Made by a program: the position numbers and the translations under genes. From Gemmataceae bacterium (GTDB lineage: Bacteria > Planctomycetota > Planctomycetia > Gemmatales > Gemmataceae), in the NCBI GenBank assembly GCA_019636445.1, contig JAHBXO010000007.1:62001-126000 (forward strand): a stretch of 64,000 nt of DNA, written 5' to 3'. Numbering within the stretch: position 1 is the first letter of the stretch; every line of letters begins with the position of its first letter. Shown here in pieces: positions 36,199-44,460 of the stretch. The notes beneath the pieces were generated by a model. It had not been told where the DNA came from. It ran no database searches and worked only from the letters and a program-made list of their open reading frames with translations.

Positions 36199-36229
36199 GA
36201 GTATAAGCCTCGATCGCAGGGGAGGCGGA

Positions 36230-36532
36230 TTACTTGCCGTCCTGGAGCGCCGTCGGCGCGGCGGTGCCGCGTGCGTCGGCTTGCGCGAACTTCACATGCA
36301 CCATGATGGCGAGGACCCAGGCGGCGGCGAGGTAGAGGGTGATCTTGGTGAACGCGTCGCCGGCGCGGGAGCCGAAGGCGCTTGAGCCGCCGGCGCCGCC
36401 GAACGCGCCCGCGAGGCCGCCCCCCTTGCCGCGCTGGATCAGGACCACCAGCATCAACAGCACGCTGATGACCATCACGACGATGTTCAGGATGTAGGAG
36501 ATGCCAGAGGCACCTTCGGCGAACAGGATCAC
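36230..36532 (-). CDS. secG: Preprotein translocase subunit SecG
   Basis: 100 residues with two membrane helices (about 11-31 and 64-82). Between them is the SecG loop QRGKGGGLAGAFGGAGGSSA, matching the family. SecG assists SecYEG in protein export across the cytoplasmic membrane. It lies 63 bp downstream of tpiA on the same strand; tpiA-secG linkage is common in bacteria. Confidence 0.94.
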   Translation of the reverse strand: MILFAEGASGISYILNIVVMVISVLLMLVVLIQRGKGGGLAGAFGGAGGSSAFGSRAGDAFTKITLYLAAAWVLAIMVHVKFAQADARGTAAPTALQDGK

Positions 36533-36595
36533 GCGACAATCTCCCCGAATTCGGCAACGGTCAATCTACGAAAACACCGGCCGACGCCAAGAGGC

Positions 36596-37351
36596 TCAAA
36601 CAGCCGCGCGGACGATGCCGAGGAACGACTCCGCCTTCAGACTCGCCCCGCCAACAAGCGCGCCGTCCACATCCGACTGGTGCAGCAGGTCGGCGGCGTT
36701 CTCCGGCTTCACCGAGCCGCCGTACTGGATTAGAAGCGCCGAGGCCGATTTCTCGCCAAAGAGCGCCGCGAATTTCCGGCGAATGAACGCGTGCGCCGCC
36801 TGCGCCTGCTCCGGCGTGGCCACCTTCCCCGTGCCGATCGCCCAGACCGGCTCGTACGCGATCACGAGATTCGGCAGGTGCTCGGCCGGAATCCCTGACA
36901 GTCCGTCGGTCAGTTGCTTCTCCAGCACGGCGTCGGTGCGGTTCGCTTCGCGCTCGGCCAGAAGTTCGCCGACACAGAAGATCACATGCAACCCAACCGC
37001 CAGGGCCGCCTTCGCCTTCTTGTTCAGGAAATCGTCGGTCTCGCCGAGGCCATGCCGACGTTCGCTGTGGCCGACGAGCGTGTACCGGCAGCCGGCTTCG
37101 AGCAGCATCTGCGGGGCGAGTTCGCCGGTGAACGCGCCTTCCTTCTCGAAGTGACAGTTCTGCGCGCCGAGGCCGACGGACGAACCAGCAAGCGCGTCGG
37201 CGACGGCCGTCAGCCACACGGACGGCGGGAAGACCGCGACTTGAACACCGGCGGGCGCACCCTGCGCGACCGCCGCCGCCAACTCCTTCGCACCCGCGCG
37301 CGAGGTGTACATCTTCCAGTTTCCGGCGACGAACTTCGGACGCTTGGTCAT
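36596..37351 (-). CDS. tpiA: Triosephosphate isomerase
   Basis: 251 residues from the ATG at 37351, which gives the usual N-terminus before FVAGNWKMY; a longer in-frame start adds 12 basic residues. The catalytic residues are present: Lys in GNWKMY, His in VGHSERR and Glu in AYEPVWAIGTG, and the phosphate loop IQYGGSVKPEN is intact. It interconverts dihydroxyacetone phosphate and glyceraldehyde 3-phosphate. A 25-bp inverted repeat separates it from aroF. Confidence 0.97.
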   Translation of the reverse strand: MTKRPKFVAGNWKMYTSRAGAKELAAAVAQGAPAGVQVAVFPPSVWLTAVADALAGSSVGLGAQNCHFEKEGAFTGELAPQMLLEAGCRYTLVGHSERRHGLGETDDFLNKKAKAALAVGLHVIFCVGELLAEREANRTDAVLEKQLTDGLSGIPAEHLPNLVIAYEPVWAIGTGKVATPEQAQAAHAFIRRKFAALFGEKSASALLIQYGGSVKPENAADLLHQSDVDGALVGGASLKAESFLGIVRAAV

Positions 37352-37384
37352 TATTCGAACCCTTGGGGGCCGTGTCTTCTTTTT

Positions 37385-37448
37385 CATTTTGCATTGTTCC
37401 GATCATGTCTGCTCCGTCGCGGCGACATGGTCGGAACAATGCAAAATG
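37385..37448. repeat. CATTTTGCATT palindrome (PalC copy 1)
   Basis: Arms at 37385-37409 and 37424-37448 are 25 bp long and differ at one position that would still pair as G-U in RNA. The arm begins CATTTTGCATTGTTCCGA. It fills most of the gap between the aroF stop and the tpiA start. Confidence 0.9.
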
Positions 37449-37466
37449 AGCAATGCAAAATGAAAA

Positions 37467-38510
37467 CTAGCTCTCGGTCGGCGCCCAGAAGTGCCGGCCG
37501 AGGGCGTCCGCCAGCCGCCGCAGATCGCCCATCAGCGCGAGGAACTGGTGCGGCAGCAGCGCCTGAGGCCCGTCCGAGAGCGCCTTCTCCGGGCAGTTGT
37601 GAACCTCGACGTGCACGCCGTCCGCCCCGGCCGCCACGCTGGCGCGGCACATCGCCGGAATCAGGTCCGGCCGGCCCGTCGCGTGGCTCGGGTCCACGAT
37701 GATCGGCAGGTGGCTTTGCCCCTTCACGTTCGGCACCGCGCTCATGTCCAGCATGTTCCGCGTGCTGTCCTCGAAGCTCCGCACGCCCCGCTCGCACAGC
37801 ACCACGTCCTTGTTCCCCTCGGCCAAAATGTACTCGGCCGACATGAGGAGGTCCTTCACCGTCGCGCTCATGCCGCGCTTCAGCAGCACCGGCGTCTTCG
37901 TCCGTCCGCATTCCTTCAGCAGGTCGAAGTTCTGCATGTTCCGCGCGCCGAGCTGGAGCATGTCGGCGTACTTCACCACCAGCTCCACCTGCCGCGGGTC
38001 CATCACTTCCGTGACGACGGGCATGTCGTACTTCTGGCCGACTTCCTTGAGAATCTTGAGGCCGTCCTCGCCCATCCCCTGGAAGGCGTAGGGGCTGGTG
38101 CGGGGCTTGAACGCGCCGCCGCGCAGGATGTTCGCCCCGCCCGCCTTCACGTACTTCGCCACCGTATCCATCACGTCGTAGTTCTCGACCGCGCATGGTC
38201 CCGCGATCATCGCCAGGCTGCCGCCGCCTATGCGCACCTTGCCGACGTAGACGACGCTGTCGTCCTTGTGGAACTCGCGGCTGGCGAGCTTGAACGGCTT
38301 CATGATCGGCAGCACTTGTTCGACGCCGGGAATGGCGGCGAAATTGCCGGCGTCCGGCTTGGTTTCGTCGCCAATCGCGCCGATAATCGTGCGACTCTCG
38401 CCACGGCTGACGTGCGGCGTGAACCCCAATTCCTTGACCCGTTCGATAACGTGGTCGATCTGTTCGAGCGACGCGTCGGGTCGCAGCACGAGAATCATAT
38501 GACCGTCCAT
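37467..38510 (-). CDS. aroF: 3-Deoxy-7-phosphoheptulonate synthase (DAHP synthase, AroF type)
   Basis: 347 residues from the ATG at 38510 (an internal ATG at 38498 is possible; longer starts add an unrelated basic leader). It has the short ferredoxin-like N-terminal domain typical of this type ([20 protein letters not shown]), followed by the catalytic barrel with [51 protein letters not shown] and [12 protein letters not shown]. It makes DAHP from erythrose 4-phosphate and PEP, the first step of the shikimate pathway; the N-terminal domain often mediates feedback control. It heads the minus-strand run to rpoZ. Confidence 0.95.
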   Translation of the reverse strand: MDGHMILVLRPDASLEQIDHVIERVKELGFTPHVSRGESRTIIGAIGDETKPDAGNFAAIPGVEQVLPIMKPFKLASREFHKDDSVVYVGKVRIGGGSLAMIAGPCAVENYDVMDTVAKYVKAGGANILRGGAFKPRTSPYAFQGMGEDGLKILKEVGQKYDMPVVTEVMDPRQVELVVKYADMLQLGARNMQNFDLLKECGRTKTPVLLKRGMSATVKDLLMSAEYILAEGNKDVVLCERGVRSFEDSTRNMLDMSAVPNVKGQSHLPIIVDPSHATGRPDLIPAMCRASVAAGADGVHVEVHNCPEKALSDGPQALLPHQFLALMGDLRRLADALGRHFWAPTES

Positions 38511-38738
38511 TGAAACCTGTTTCGGGGGAGCATTCGCAACGGACAGTCTAGGAACGGACATTCCGCGCGACAGCGCACCCGCGAGGGCGCCCCGAGGACG
38601 AATCGACATAACTGATTTGCAAATCCAAGTTTACGTTGAAATCAAACATGTGAATTCGCAGGCGAGCCGGATGTTGGGAGTATCCAAACAGCGCCGACGA
38701 CGACGATCCGACGGTCCATCCGGCTCAATGAACAACTT
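38511..38738. other. Non-coding gap upstream of aroF
   Basis: No convincing gene. It contains a perfect 12-bp palindrome GATTTGCAAATC (38614-38625), which could be a regulator site in the aroF promoter region; nothing else is recognised. Confidence 0.4.
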
Positions 38739-38799
38739 TTACTTGGCAAACTCCACCTTCGGCGTCGCCATCAGGGTGCCGAGCACCGGGAGCGCCGAT
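38739..38799 (-). pseudogene. C-terminal remnant of a transglutaminase-like gene copy
   Basis: On the minus strand this stretch reads LPVLGTLMATPKVEFAK and then a TAA stop (38739-38741). The intact gene at 39592-41397 ends LPVLRTLMATPKVEVAGVK. The DNA match is 43 bp with two mismatches (38751-38793 against 39610-39652, same orientation). The rest of this copy is absent; a toxin module now lies between the two copies. Confidence 0.75.
38751..38793 (+). repeat. 43-bp direct repeat, left copy, flanking a PIN module
   Basis: Begins CTCCACCTTCGGCGTCGCCA and ends AGCACCGGGAGC. It matches 39610-39652 at 41 of 43 positions and lies in the same orientation, bracketing the antitoxin/toxin pair at 38855-39583. 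Confidence 0.9.
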
Positions 38800-38854
38800 A
38801 GTAGCTTTCGACCTCGGAGCGATGCGAGTATGATAATCGCAGGAGGAACCACGC

Positions 38855-39160
38855 ATGACCATTCCGATTCTCGTCGAACCTGCTGCGGCCGGTTTCCGCG
38901 CGGAGACCGGCGGGCCGCTGAACCTCTCGGCTGTCGGGCCGTCGTCCGGCGAAGCCGTGGCGAGCCTTCAGGAACTGATTGCAGCCCGGTTGAGCAACGG
39001 GGCCACGATTATCGATCTGCCGATGCCTCAAAAGCCGCCGCTGGTTCCCGAGTTGCCGTTGAGCGAGAATCCCCTCTGGCCCGACTTCTTAGCAGCAGTC
39101 GAAGAGTACCGGAACCGGCAGGATGCCGAAGATCGAGCGGCCTATGCGGACGAGAACTGA
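38855..39160 (+). CDS. Probable antitoxin partner of PIN toxin
   Basis: 101 residues; strong RBS AGGAGGA (38841-38847). The sequence is not a recognised DNA-binding fold by eye. It has a beta-rich N-terminal half and an acidic helical C-terminus (FLAAVEEYRNRQDAEDRAAY) that could wrap a toxin, as is usual for type II antitoxins. Its stop is 3 bp before the toxin ATG, the typical antitoxin-first arrangement. The antitoxin call is by position; the fold is unknown. Confidence 0.7.
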   Translation: MTIPILVEPAAAGFRAETGGPLNLSAVGPSSGEAVASLQELIAARLSNGATIIDLPMPQKPPLVPELPLSENPLWPDFLAAVEEYRNRQDAEDRAAYADEN

Positions 39161-39163
39161 TCG

Positions 39164-39583
39164 ATGGCCGTCTTCATTTTGGATACGGACATTATCAGTC
39201 TGTTCGAGCATGGCCACCCGAAGGTCGTGGCGGCCGTGGCCACCCATGTTCAAGACCAGATCTGCGTCTCTACAGTTACCATCGAGGAACAGATCGGTGG
39301 GTGGTCGGCCCTCGCCCGCTCCGCGAAGACGCACTCCCAGTGCGAGTTTGCATCGTTGATGTTGCTCAAGTTGGTTCGGGCATGGGCGGCATTCTACCGC
39401 GTACCGTTCCCGACTCCGGCCCAAGTACGATTCGATTCGTTGATGAAAGCCAAGTTGAACGTGAAGGCCAACGATTTGCGAATCGCCGCGATCGCGCTCG
39501 AACTCCGTGCGACGGTCGTCACGCGCAACCGCCGGGACTTCGGTCGTGTTCCGGGATTGGTGATCGAAGACTGGTCAGTTTGA
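39164..39583 (+). CDS. PIN-domain (VapC-type) toxin
   Basis: 139 residues. The PIN acidic residues are visible: Asp in FILDTDIISLFE (about 7), Glu in VTIEEQIGG (about 43), Asp in KANDLRIAAIAL (about 104) and the C-terminal segment VTRNRRDFGRVPGLVIEDW. VapC toxins are Mg-dependent ribonucleases that usually cut tRNA or rRNA and are held inactive by the co-encoded antitoxin. The module lies between two copies of a 43-bp direct repeat, which suggests it arrived by insertion. Confidence 0.92.
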   Translation: MAVFILDTDIISLFEHGHPKVVAAVATHVQDQICVSTVTIEEQIGGWSALARSAKTHSQCEFASLMLLKLVRAWAAFYRVPFPTPAQVRFDSLMKAKLNVKANDLRIAAIALELRATVVTRNRRDFGRVPGLVIEDWSV

Positions 39584-39591
39584 AACTCCTC

Positions 39592-41397
39592 TCACTTCAC
39601 CCCCGCCACCTCCACCTTCGGCGTCGCCATCAGGGTGCGCAGCACCGGGAGCAGCGGGGCGAGCGTGCGCTCCTCGTGCCAGTGGTGGTCGGTGATCTTG
39701 ATGTGGCCCGGCCCCACCGAACCCTTGCCGAGCGTCGCATCGAGTGCGACCCAGTCGCCGGCGGCGTACACCTCGAACCACATGTGATAGGCGAGGAACG
39801 GCTTGCCACCGGGCGACGGCGCGTAGACCAGTCCGAGCGCCGTGCGGCTCGGAATACCGTTCGCGCGGCACATGGCGGCCGAGAGCATCGCGTACTCGGT
39901 GCAGTCGCCACTGAGCGACTTCGCCACCGAACTGGCCGTGCCCATCGACTGGCTGAACTCCACGGCCCGCATGTTGTCCTTCACCCAGCGCTCGATCGCC
40001 TTCGCCTTCCGCCAGTCGTCCGCGCCCGCCGGCAGACCCGCCACGGCGGCGGCGGCGTGCTTCCGCACCGTCGCGTCGTCCCAGTCCACGAAGAAACTCT
40101 TGCCCAGGTGTTCCTCGCCCGGCGGCTTCACGCCCTCCGGTTTCTGCCGCGGCTCCCGGATCGCCCTTACCCGCAGGTCGAATGCCTTCGTCTTCTCGTC
40201 GAAGTTCGCCAACGACTGCCGGGCGTCCTGCGCGAAGAGTTCTTCCGGATTCGGGTCGTTTTCGGTCGCGATCCGGTAGACCAGTTCGGCCTTCTCGTGG
40301 ATCCCGGGCACCTCGCGGTCGAGGCGGATCGACTGCACGTCGAAGAGGTCCGGCACGTTCGTCGGCGCCGCGAGCGCGGCTTCCTTCGTCGTCCGCGCGA
40401 TGATGAGCCGGCCGCCGAGGCTCGGCATGTCCTGGTCGGTCCGCACCACCTCGAACGTCTCCGCGTCGCACCAGACCGTCGCCGGCGGCACGCGGAAGAT
40501 CACCTTGCCGTCCTTGTCCTTGAGCGGGTTGAGCGTCGTGACCATGCGGAGCATCGGCCGGGCCGCCTGGCCCTGGAACAGCGCGATCGTCTCGAGCGCC
40601 TTCACCTCGACCGACACCTTCATGACGCGATTGAGCCGACCCTCGTAGAGGAAGTAATCGAAGGTATCGCCCGGCTTCGGCTTCTTGTCCTTGTAGAGCG
40701 TGGCCTCCTTCGAAACGCCGAGCACGCCATCGGGCCAGGCCGTCTCCTCCTCCTTCTGCACGACACCTTCGGATTTCGTCCGCAGCACGCCGTCGACGAC
40801 CTTGCCCGTGAGGACGATGCGCTGCTGCGGCCCGAGCGCCAATTCCATGCGAGTCGTGAGCACTTTGCCGTCGGGCGTTTCGAGCGTCGCGTCCTCGGTG
40901 CTTTGCTCGGTGAGCTGGCCGAAGCGGCGCAGCGCCAGCTTGTGCTCACGGGTGGCATACAGGTACGTCTTCCCGTTCAGTTCCCGCTCGCGCACGACCG
41001 TGTGGAAATAGCCGACCTTGGCGCCCTTCAGGAACGCGGCGTCCCACGTTTCGAGGACGAGCTTCCCCTTCTGCGGGTCGGGCTTCTCCTCGGGCTTCGG
41101 AATGTCCTGCGGCTTGGGGTTGAGAATCGGGATCGGCGTGCCGCCGGCATTCCGCGGCAGGGTGGGCGTCGCCTTCGGCACCGACTTGGAGATGAGTTGC
41201 TGTTCGGGCTTCGCGACGGCGCCGTTCGGCCGGATGATGATGAAATTGTCCTTTTCGGACTTCGTGGCCGGCAGGGGGGCGGGCTTTGGCTCGGTGGACC
41301 GAACGCCGTTCGGCCGGATAACGATGTTCCCGGGTTCCTCGGCGAAGGTCGCCGATGCGGAAACCAGCAACAGGACGGCGAGGAACGGTGGACGCAC
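39592..41397 (-). CDS. Secreted transglutaminase-like (cysteine-protease fold) protein
   Basis: 601 residues from a GTG at 41397, with RBS GGAG just upstream and a signal peptide (PPFLAVLLLVSASATFA). Two short related segments near the N-terminus (NIVIRPNG and FIIIRPNG) look like an internal duplication. The transglutaminase core is at about 470-575 with Cys in SGDCTEYAML, His in LAYHMWFEV and Asp in VALDATLG, so it is probably active. Family members hydrolyse or cross-link peptides; the substrate is unknown. Its last 43 bp are duplicated beyond the neighbouring toxin module. Confidence 0.9.
   Translation of the reverse strand: MRPPFLAVLLLVSASATFAEEPGNIVIRPNGVRSTEPKPAPLPATKSEKDNFIIIRPNGAVAKPEQQLISKSVPKATPTLPRNAGGTPIPILNPKPQDIPKPEEKPDPQKGKLVLETWDAAFLKGAKVGYFHTVVRERELNGKTYLYATREHKLALRRFGQLTEQSTEDATLETPDGKVLTTRMELALGPQQRIVLTGKVVDGVLRTKSEGVVQKEEETAWPDGVLGVSKEATLYKDKKPKPGDTFDYFLYEGRLNRVMKVSVEVKALETIALFQGQAARPMLRMVTTLNPLKDKDGKVIFRVPPATVWCDAETFEVVRTDQDMPSLGGRLIIARTTKEAALAAPTNVPDLFDVQSIRLDREVPGIHEKAELVYRIATENDPNPEELFAQDARQSLANFDEKTKAFDLRVRAIREPRQKPEGVKPPGEEHLGKSFFVDWDDATVRKHAAAAVAGLPAGADDWRKAKAIERWVKDNMRAVEFSQSMGTASSVAKSLSGDCTEYAMLSAAMCRANGIPSRTALGLVYAPSPGGKPFLAYHMWFEVYAAGDWVALDATLGKGSVGPGHIKITDHHWHEERTLAPLLPVLRTLMATPKVEVAGVK
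39610..39652 (+). repeat. 43-bp direct repeat, right copy (inside 3' end of transglutaminase-like gene)
   Basis: Matches 38751-38793 at 41 of 43 positions; it encodes codons near the C-terminus of the transglutaminase-like protein on the minus strand. Confidence 0.9.
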
Positions 41398-41745
41398 GGC
41401 GATCTCCGAACCAAACGGGTAAGCTTACATCGAACCTAACGGGCGGAGGGCTGAAGGCGTTGACGGCGGCACGGCGACGTTCGGAAGAAGTTCCAAGGAA
41501 GCAAACCGATACCGCCGCACGGCTTTTGCAACCGGAAACATCGGCACAATCCATGGTATCGGTTTTTCTGTCGAATTTTCCCGCGCAGCCTGAAAACGCG
41601 CCCTAGAATTCGTCGCCTGCGCCCAGCCTCCCCCGGCGGCGCGGGTAGGCTACCGCGGGTTCTGAACGCGAACGGCAACCACGGACGAACACCCCTTCAG
41701 ACCTCCCGCCGGGGCCGCGGCATTCCCGCCAGCGAGGGTCCATCC
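41398..41745. other. 348-bp divergent intergenic region
   Basis: It separates the transglutaminase-like gene (-) from the unknown gene at 41746 (+) and must hold both promoters. It contains an A+T-richer stretch at about 41520-41585 and a possible -10 box TAGAAT (41604-41609) with no matching -35. No repeat or gene is recognised. Confidence 0.4.
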
Positions 41746-42381
41746 GTGACGAGCGATTCGCTGGAGGCGCACCTCCAGATCAAGAGATACGGCGATTTCA
41801 CCCTGACCGACGCCGTGCGGCCCGCGATCGAAGTCCCCATCCGCCCGCGCGAGGGCTACCGGCTGGAAGTCTTCCGCGATTCCGCCTCCCGGTTGCGCGT
41901 GCCGATGCTCTTTGCCAGCGTTTCGGCCGAAAAGCTCTTCGACACGTTCCTGGCCCTCCTCGAACCGCTCGGCGATACGCTCCATGTCGTCCTCGAGAGC
42001 AGCCACGGGCGGAAGGACGGCAGCCACGTCGACTACCGCCGCAACCGGATCGACGCCCCGGTACTCGCCAGCCACCTGTGCGATTTCGAAGACCTCATTC
42101 TGAACGATGGTTGCACGGGCCTTGCGGTGCTCAGTGCACGCGGACCGATGGAAGTGCAGTTCGACGAACACAAACTGTTCGCGATCTATTCGCCGAAGGT
42201 GAATCGCTTTCGCCGCGTCTTCCGGGAGATGGGCGTTCGCCGGCGCCAGGTGTTGCCGATGCTCTGCGAAGCCGAGCACCTGCATTATTCAAACGAGAAC
42301 TACGCGGACCAATTCGAGCAGCTCGCGATGCGGATCGGCGTGGCGGACTTCGAGAGCGTCCCGGCGGACGAGATCGAGTAG
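41746..42381 (+). CDS. Conserved-looking protein of unknown function
   Basis: 211 residues from a GTG at 41746. It is soluble and mixed alpha/beta, without signal peptide or membrane helix. Notable segments are VVLESSHGRKDGSHVDYRRN and VNRFRRVFREMGVRRRQVLP. Codon use is like that of the neighbours and the opposite frame has no better candidate, so it is likely a real gene. No family was recognised. It converges on the VapC-type gene with only 3 bp between them. Confidence 0.75.
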   Translation: MTSDSLEAHLQIKRYGDFTLTDAVRPAIEVPIRPREGYRLEVFRDSASRLRVPMLFASVSAEKLFDTFLALLEPLGDTLHVVLESSHGRKDGSHVDYRRNRIDAPVLASHLCDFEDLILNDGCTGLAVLSARGPMEVQFDEHKLFAIYSPKVNRFRRVFREMGVRRRQVLPMLCEAEHLHYSNENYADQFEQLAMRIGVADFESVPADEIE

Positions 42382-42384
42382 CGG

Positions 42385-42795
42385 TCAGGGCGATTGCCAG
42401 TCTTCGATCGCGAGGCCGGGCACGCGGCCGAACTCGGCGGTGTTGTGGGTGACGAGCGTCAAGCCATTGGCAACGGCCGTCGCCGCGATCAGCATGTCGT
42501 ACGAACCAATCAGCAAACCTTGACGGGCGAGGTAGTCGCGAAGTTTGCCGTATTCTTCGGCAGAGTTCATGTCGAACGGTACGTTCTCAAAAGTCTTCCG
42601 GAGCCGTTCGACCTGAAGCAATCGCTTCGCGACGTTACCGGGACCGCTGTGGTAGGCACCGTAAAGCAATTCGCCAAGCACGATCGTCGAAAGAGCGAGG
42701 TCGACCGTCGGCCTAGCATTCACCCGCGCGATAAACATCGCATCCTTCCCGCACAAGTATTCGATCCAAGCATTGGTTTCGTGCATGTGCGTCAC
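42385..42795 (-). CDS. PIN-domain (VapC-type) toxin with altered first acidic residue
   Basis: 136 residues from GTG at 42795 (ATG at 42786 is possible). The PIN fold is seen in TNAWIEYLCG, STIVLGELLYG, GSYDMLIAATAVANG and HNTAEFGRVPGLAIEDW. The first catalytic residue, Asp of LDTN in most relatives, reads Glu (HETNAW). The gene overlaps the stop of the antitoxin gene (GTGA), so the two are translationally coupled. It is predicted to be an RNase toxin if Glu can replace Asp. Confidence 0.88.
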   Translation of the reverse strand: MTHMHETNAWIEYLCGKDAMFIARVNARPTVDLALSTIVLGELLYGAYHSGPGNVAKRLLQVERLRKTFENVPFDMNSAEEYGKLRDYLARQGLLIGSYDMLIAATAVANGLTLVTHNTAEFGRVPGLAIEDWQSP

Positions 42796-43022
42796 AGCGG
42801 ATCCCGGTCTTGGAGTTCGCCCTGCGGCGGGCGTTCAAATTCTCCCTGCCACGCACCGGCCAAACTACGGATGACGGCGCGCTTCTCTTCGTCGGTCTCG
42901 GGCACGCGATATTCCGCAACGGCGACCTCGACCTTTTCACCGGCGAGAGCCTCACCCATTGGTACTTCGAGGCGAAGGACGCCGTCCGAACCAACACGAG
43001 CATTCAAGACTTTCGCGATCAT
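42792..43022 (-). CDS. VapB-like antitoxin
   Basis: 76 residues. The N-terminal half (MIAKVLNARVGSDGVLRLEV, then PMGEALAGEKVEVAV) looks like the short beta-rich domain of planctomycete antitoxins, and the C-terminal half ends with the conserved GEFERPPQGELQDRDPL, probably the toxin-binding tail. It is encoded upstream of and overlapping the PIN toxin. It should neutralise the toxin and repress the shared promoter. Confidence 0.8.
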   Translation of the reverse strand: MIAKVLNARVGSDGVLRLEVPMGEALAGEKVEVAVAEYRVPETDEEKRAVIRSLAGAWQGEFERPPQGELQDRDPL

Positions 43023-43037
43023 ACGTTTCCCTCCCCC

Positions 43038-44420
43038 TTACAGCCCCGCCGGCCGCGCTTCCCGCCGGTCGCGGTCCCACGCCAGCGTCATCCCCAGCCG
43101 GATCGCGTCCGCGCCCATCGCCAACAGCGTGACGGCCGCGGCGCCCAACTCCGGCGGGCAGAGCGTCTCGCGGTTGCGCGACCGCACGCACTCCAGGAAG
43201 TGCGTCCAGAGCGCCTCCGTCTCGTTGCGTGGTGCGTCCACATTGATGCGCTCCGTCGGTTCGATCGGCTTGTCGTGCCGCGGCGGCAGCAGGCCCGCCT
43301 TCGACGGGTCGTCGCGATACAGGTGGACGCCGCCCTTCACGAACTTCGCGTTCCCCAGCCGGCCTCGGATCACCTCTTCCAACGGATAGCCGCTGATCGT
43401 CGTCGCCGTCAGCAGCATCTGCGAACCTTCGGTGAAGTCGGCGACGACGGTGGCGAGGTCCGGCACGTCGCGGCCGTCGCGCTCCAGCACGAGGCCGCCC
43501 GCGCCCGTCACGCGCTTCGGGAAGCGCAGCCCGCTTGCGGCCAAGAGCTTCGTCGCCGGGTGAATGAGCAAATCCGAGATCGGCCCGCTGGAGAAGGCGG
43601 CTCGGCAACGCCACTGGGCGAACGTCACTCGGTCGAACGGCAGCACGCTCGGCGGCGGGGCGAGCTTCACTCCGTTGACATCGAATCGATGGCCAAGGAA
43701 GAGGTCCCATGCGATCGTCTTCGGGTTCATCTGCTCGACGACCCGGTAAAAGCGCCATTGGCCGCGGGCGTCGTTGCGGAAGGCACCGGCCTGCATCTGC
43801 GCGACGTGGCCGAGTTGCCCGGTGCGGACGAGTTCGTGCGCCGTGCGCCACGACGGATCGGCCAGGCCCTGCGCCCCCACGACGACCACGCGGTCCGCCT
43901 TCGCGGCCGCGTCCATCACGGCCACCGCCTCCGTCGGCGTGCGCGCCAGTGGAGTCTCGACGAACAGATCCTTCCCCGCCGCCAGCGCGTCCAGCGCCAT
44001 CCGCGCGTGCCAGTGGTCCGGCGTGGCGACGCACACGATGTCCACGTCCGCGCGGTCGAGCAGCCGGCGGTAATCCTTGACGACGCGACCGGAATCGGTC
44101 GGGGCGAAGCCGCACTTCGCGGCCGAGGGGTACAGCCCCTGCGAGTATCGTCGCGTCGTGGAGGTGCCGCCGAAGGTCTGGGTGTAGTCTTCTTCGAGTC
44201 CGTCCCAGACATCGCAGACGCCGGCGGGGGCTACGCGATGCGAACCGGCGAGCTTCTGGACGAGGTTGATGTGCGCCTGGGCGCGCGCGCCGCAGCCGAG
44301 GAAAGCGACGCCGAGTCGCTCGTTCGCGCCGGGCACCTTGGCATAGCTCTCGGCCGACAGCGCGAGGGCGGCGGCGGAGGCGCGGATGAATCGACGGCGG
44401 TCGGGCGCAGGGGTACTCAT
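43038..44420 (-). CDS. Tat-exported Gfo/Idh/MocA-family protein lacking the conserved Lys
   Basis: 460 residues from the ATG at 44420. A twin-arginine-type leader (PDRRRFIRASAAALALSA) precedes the Rossmann domain (LGVAFLGCGARAQAHINL). The segment that normally reads EKP, whose Lys acts in catalysis and cofactor binding, is VETPLART here, so Lys is replaced by Thr. WHARMALDALAAGKD and the C-terminal SRNRETLCPPELG match planctomycete homologues. It may bind NAD(P) and a sugar without oxidoreductase activity, or use another base. It is located 15 bp downstream of the antitoxin start on the same strand. Confidence 0.88.
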   Translation of the reverse strand: MSTPAPDRRRFIRASAAALALSAESYAKVPGANERLGVAFLGCGARAQAHINLVQKLAGSHRVAPAGVCDVWDGLEEDYTQTFGGTSTTRRYSQGLYPSAAKCGFAPTDSGRVVKDYRRLLDRADVDIVCVATPDHWHARMALDALAAGKDLFVETPLARTPTEAVAVMDAAAKADRVVVVGAQGLADPSWRTAHELVRTGQLGHVAQMQAGAFRNDARGQWRFYRVVEQMNPKTIAWDLFLGHRFDVNGVKLAPPPSVLPFDRVTFAQWRCRAAFSSGPISDLLIHPATKLLAASGLRFPKRVTGAGGLVLERDGRDVPDLATVVADFTEGSQMLLTATTISGYPLEEVIRGRLGNAKFVKGGVHLYRDDPSKAGLLPPRHDKPIEPTERINVDAPRNETEALWTHFLECVRSRNRETLCPPELGAAAVTLLAMGADAIRLGMTLAWDRDRREARPAGL

Positions 44421-44460
44421 GGTAGTTGGATTGTACACGGCCGCGGAGGGTTCCCGGAAC

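Noticed and set aside
38751..39652. Integrative element with attachment sites
   Set aside because: The direct repeat is real, but there is no integrase and no tRNA target, so it is listed as a duplicated gene end and not as an att site.
41398..41745. Possible small gene in the 348-bp gap
   Set aside because: Short frames across it have no RBS or recognisable motif; they end without a conserved pattern.
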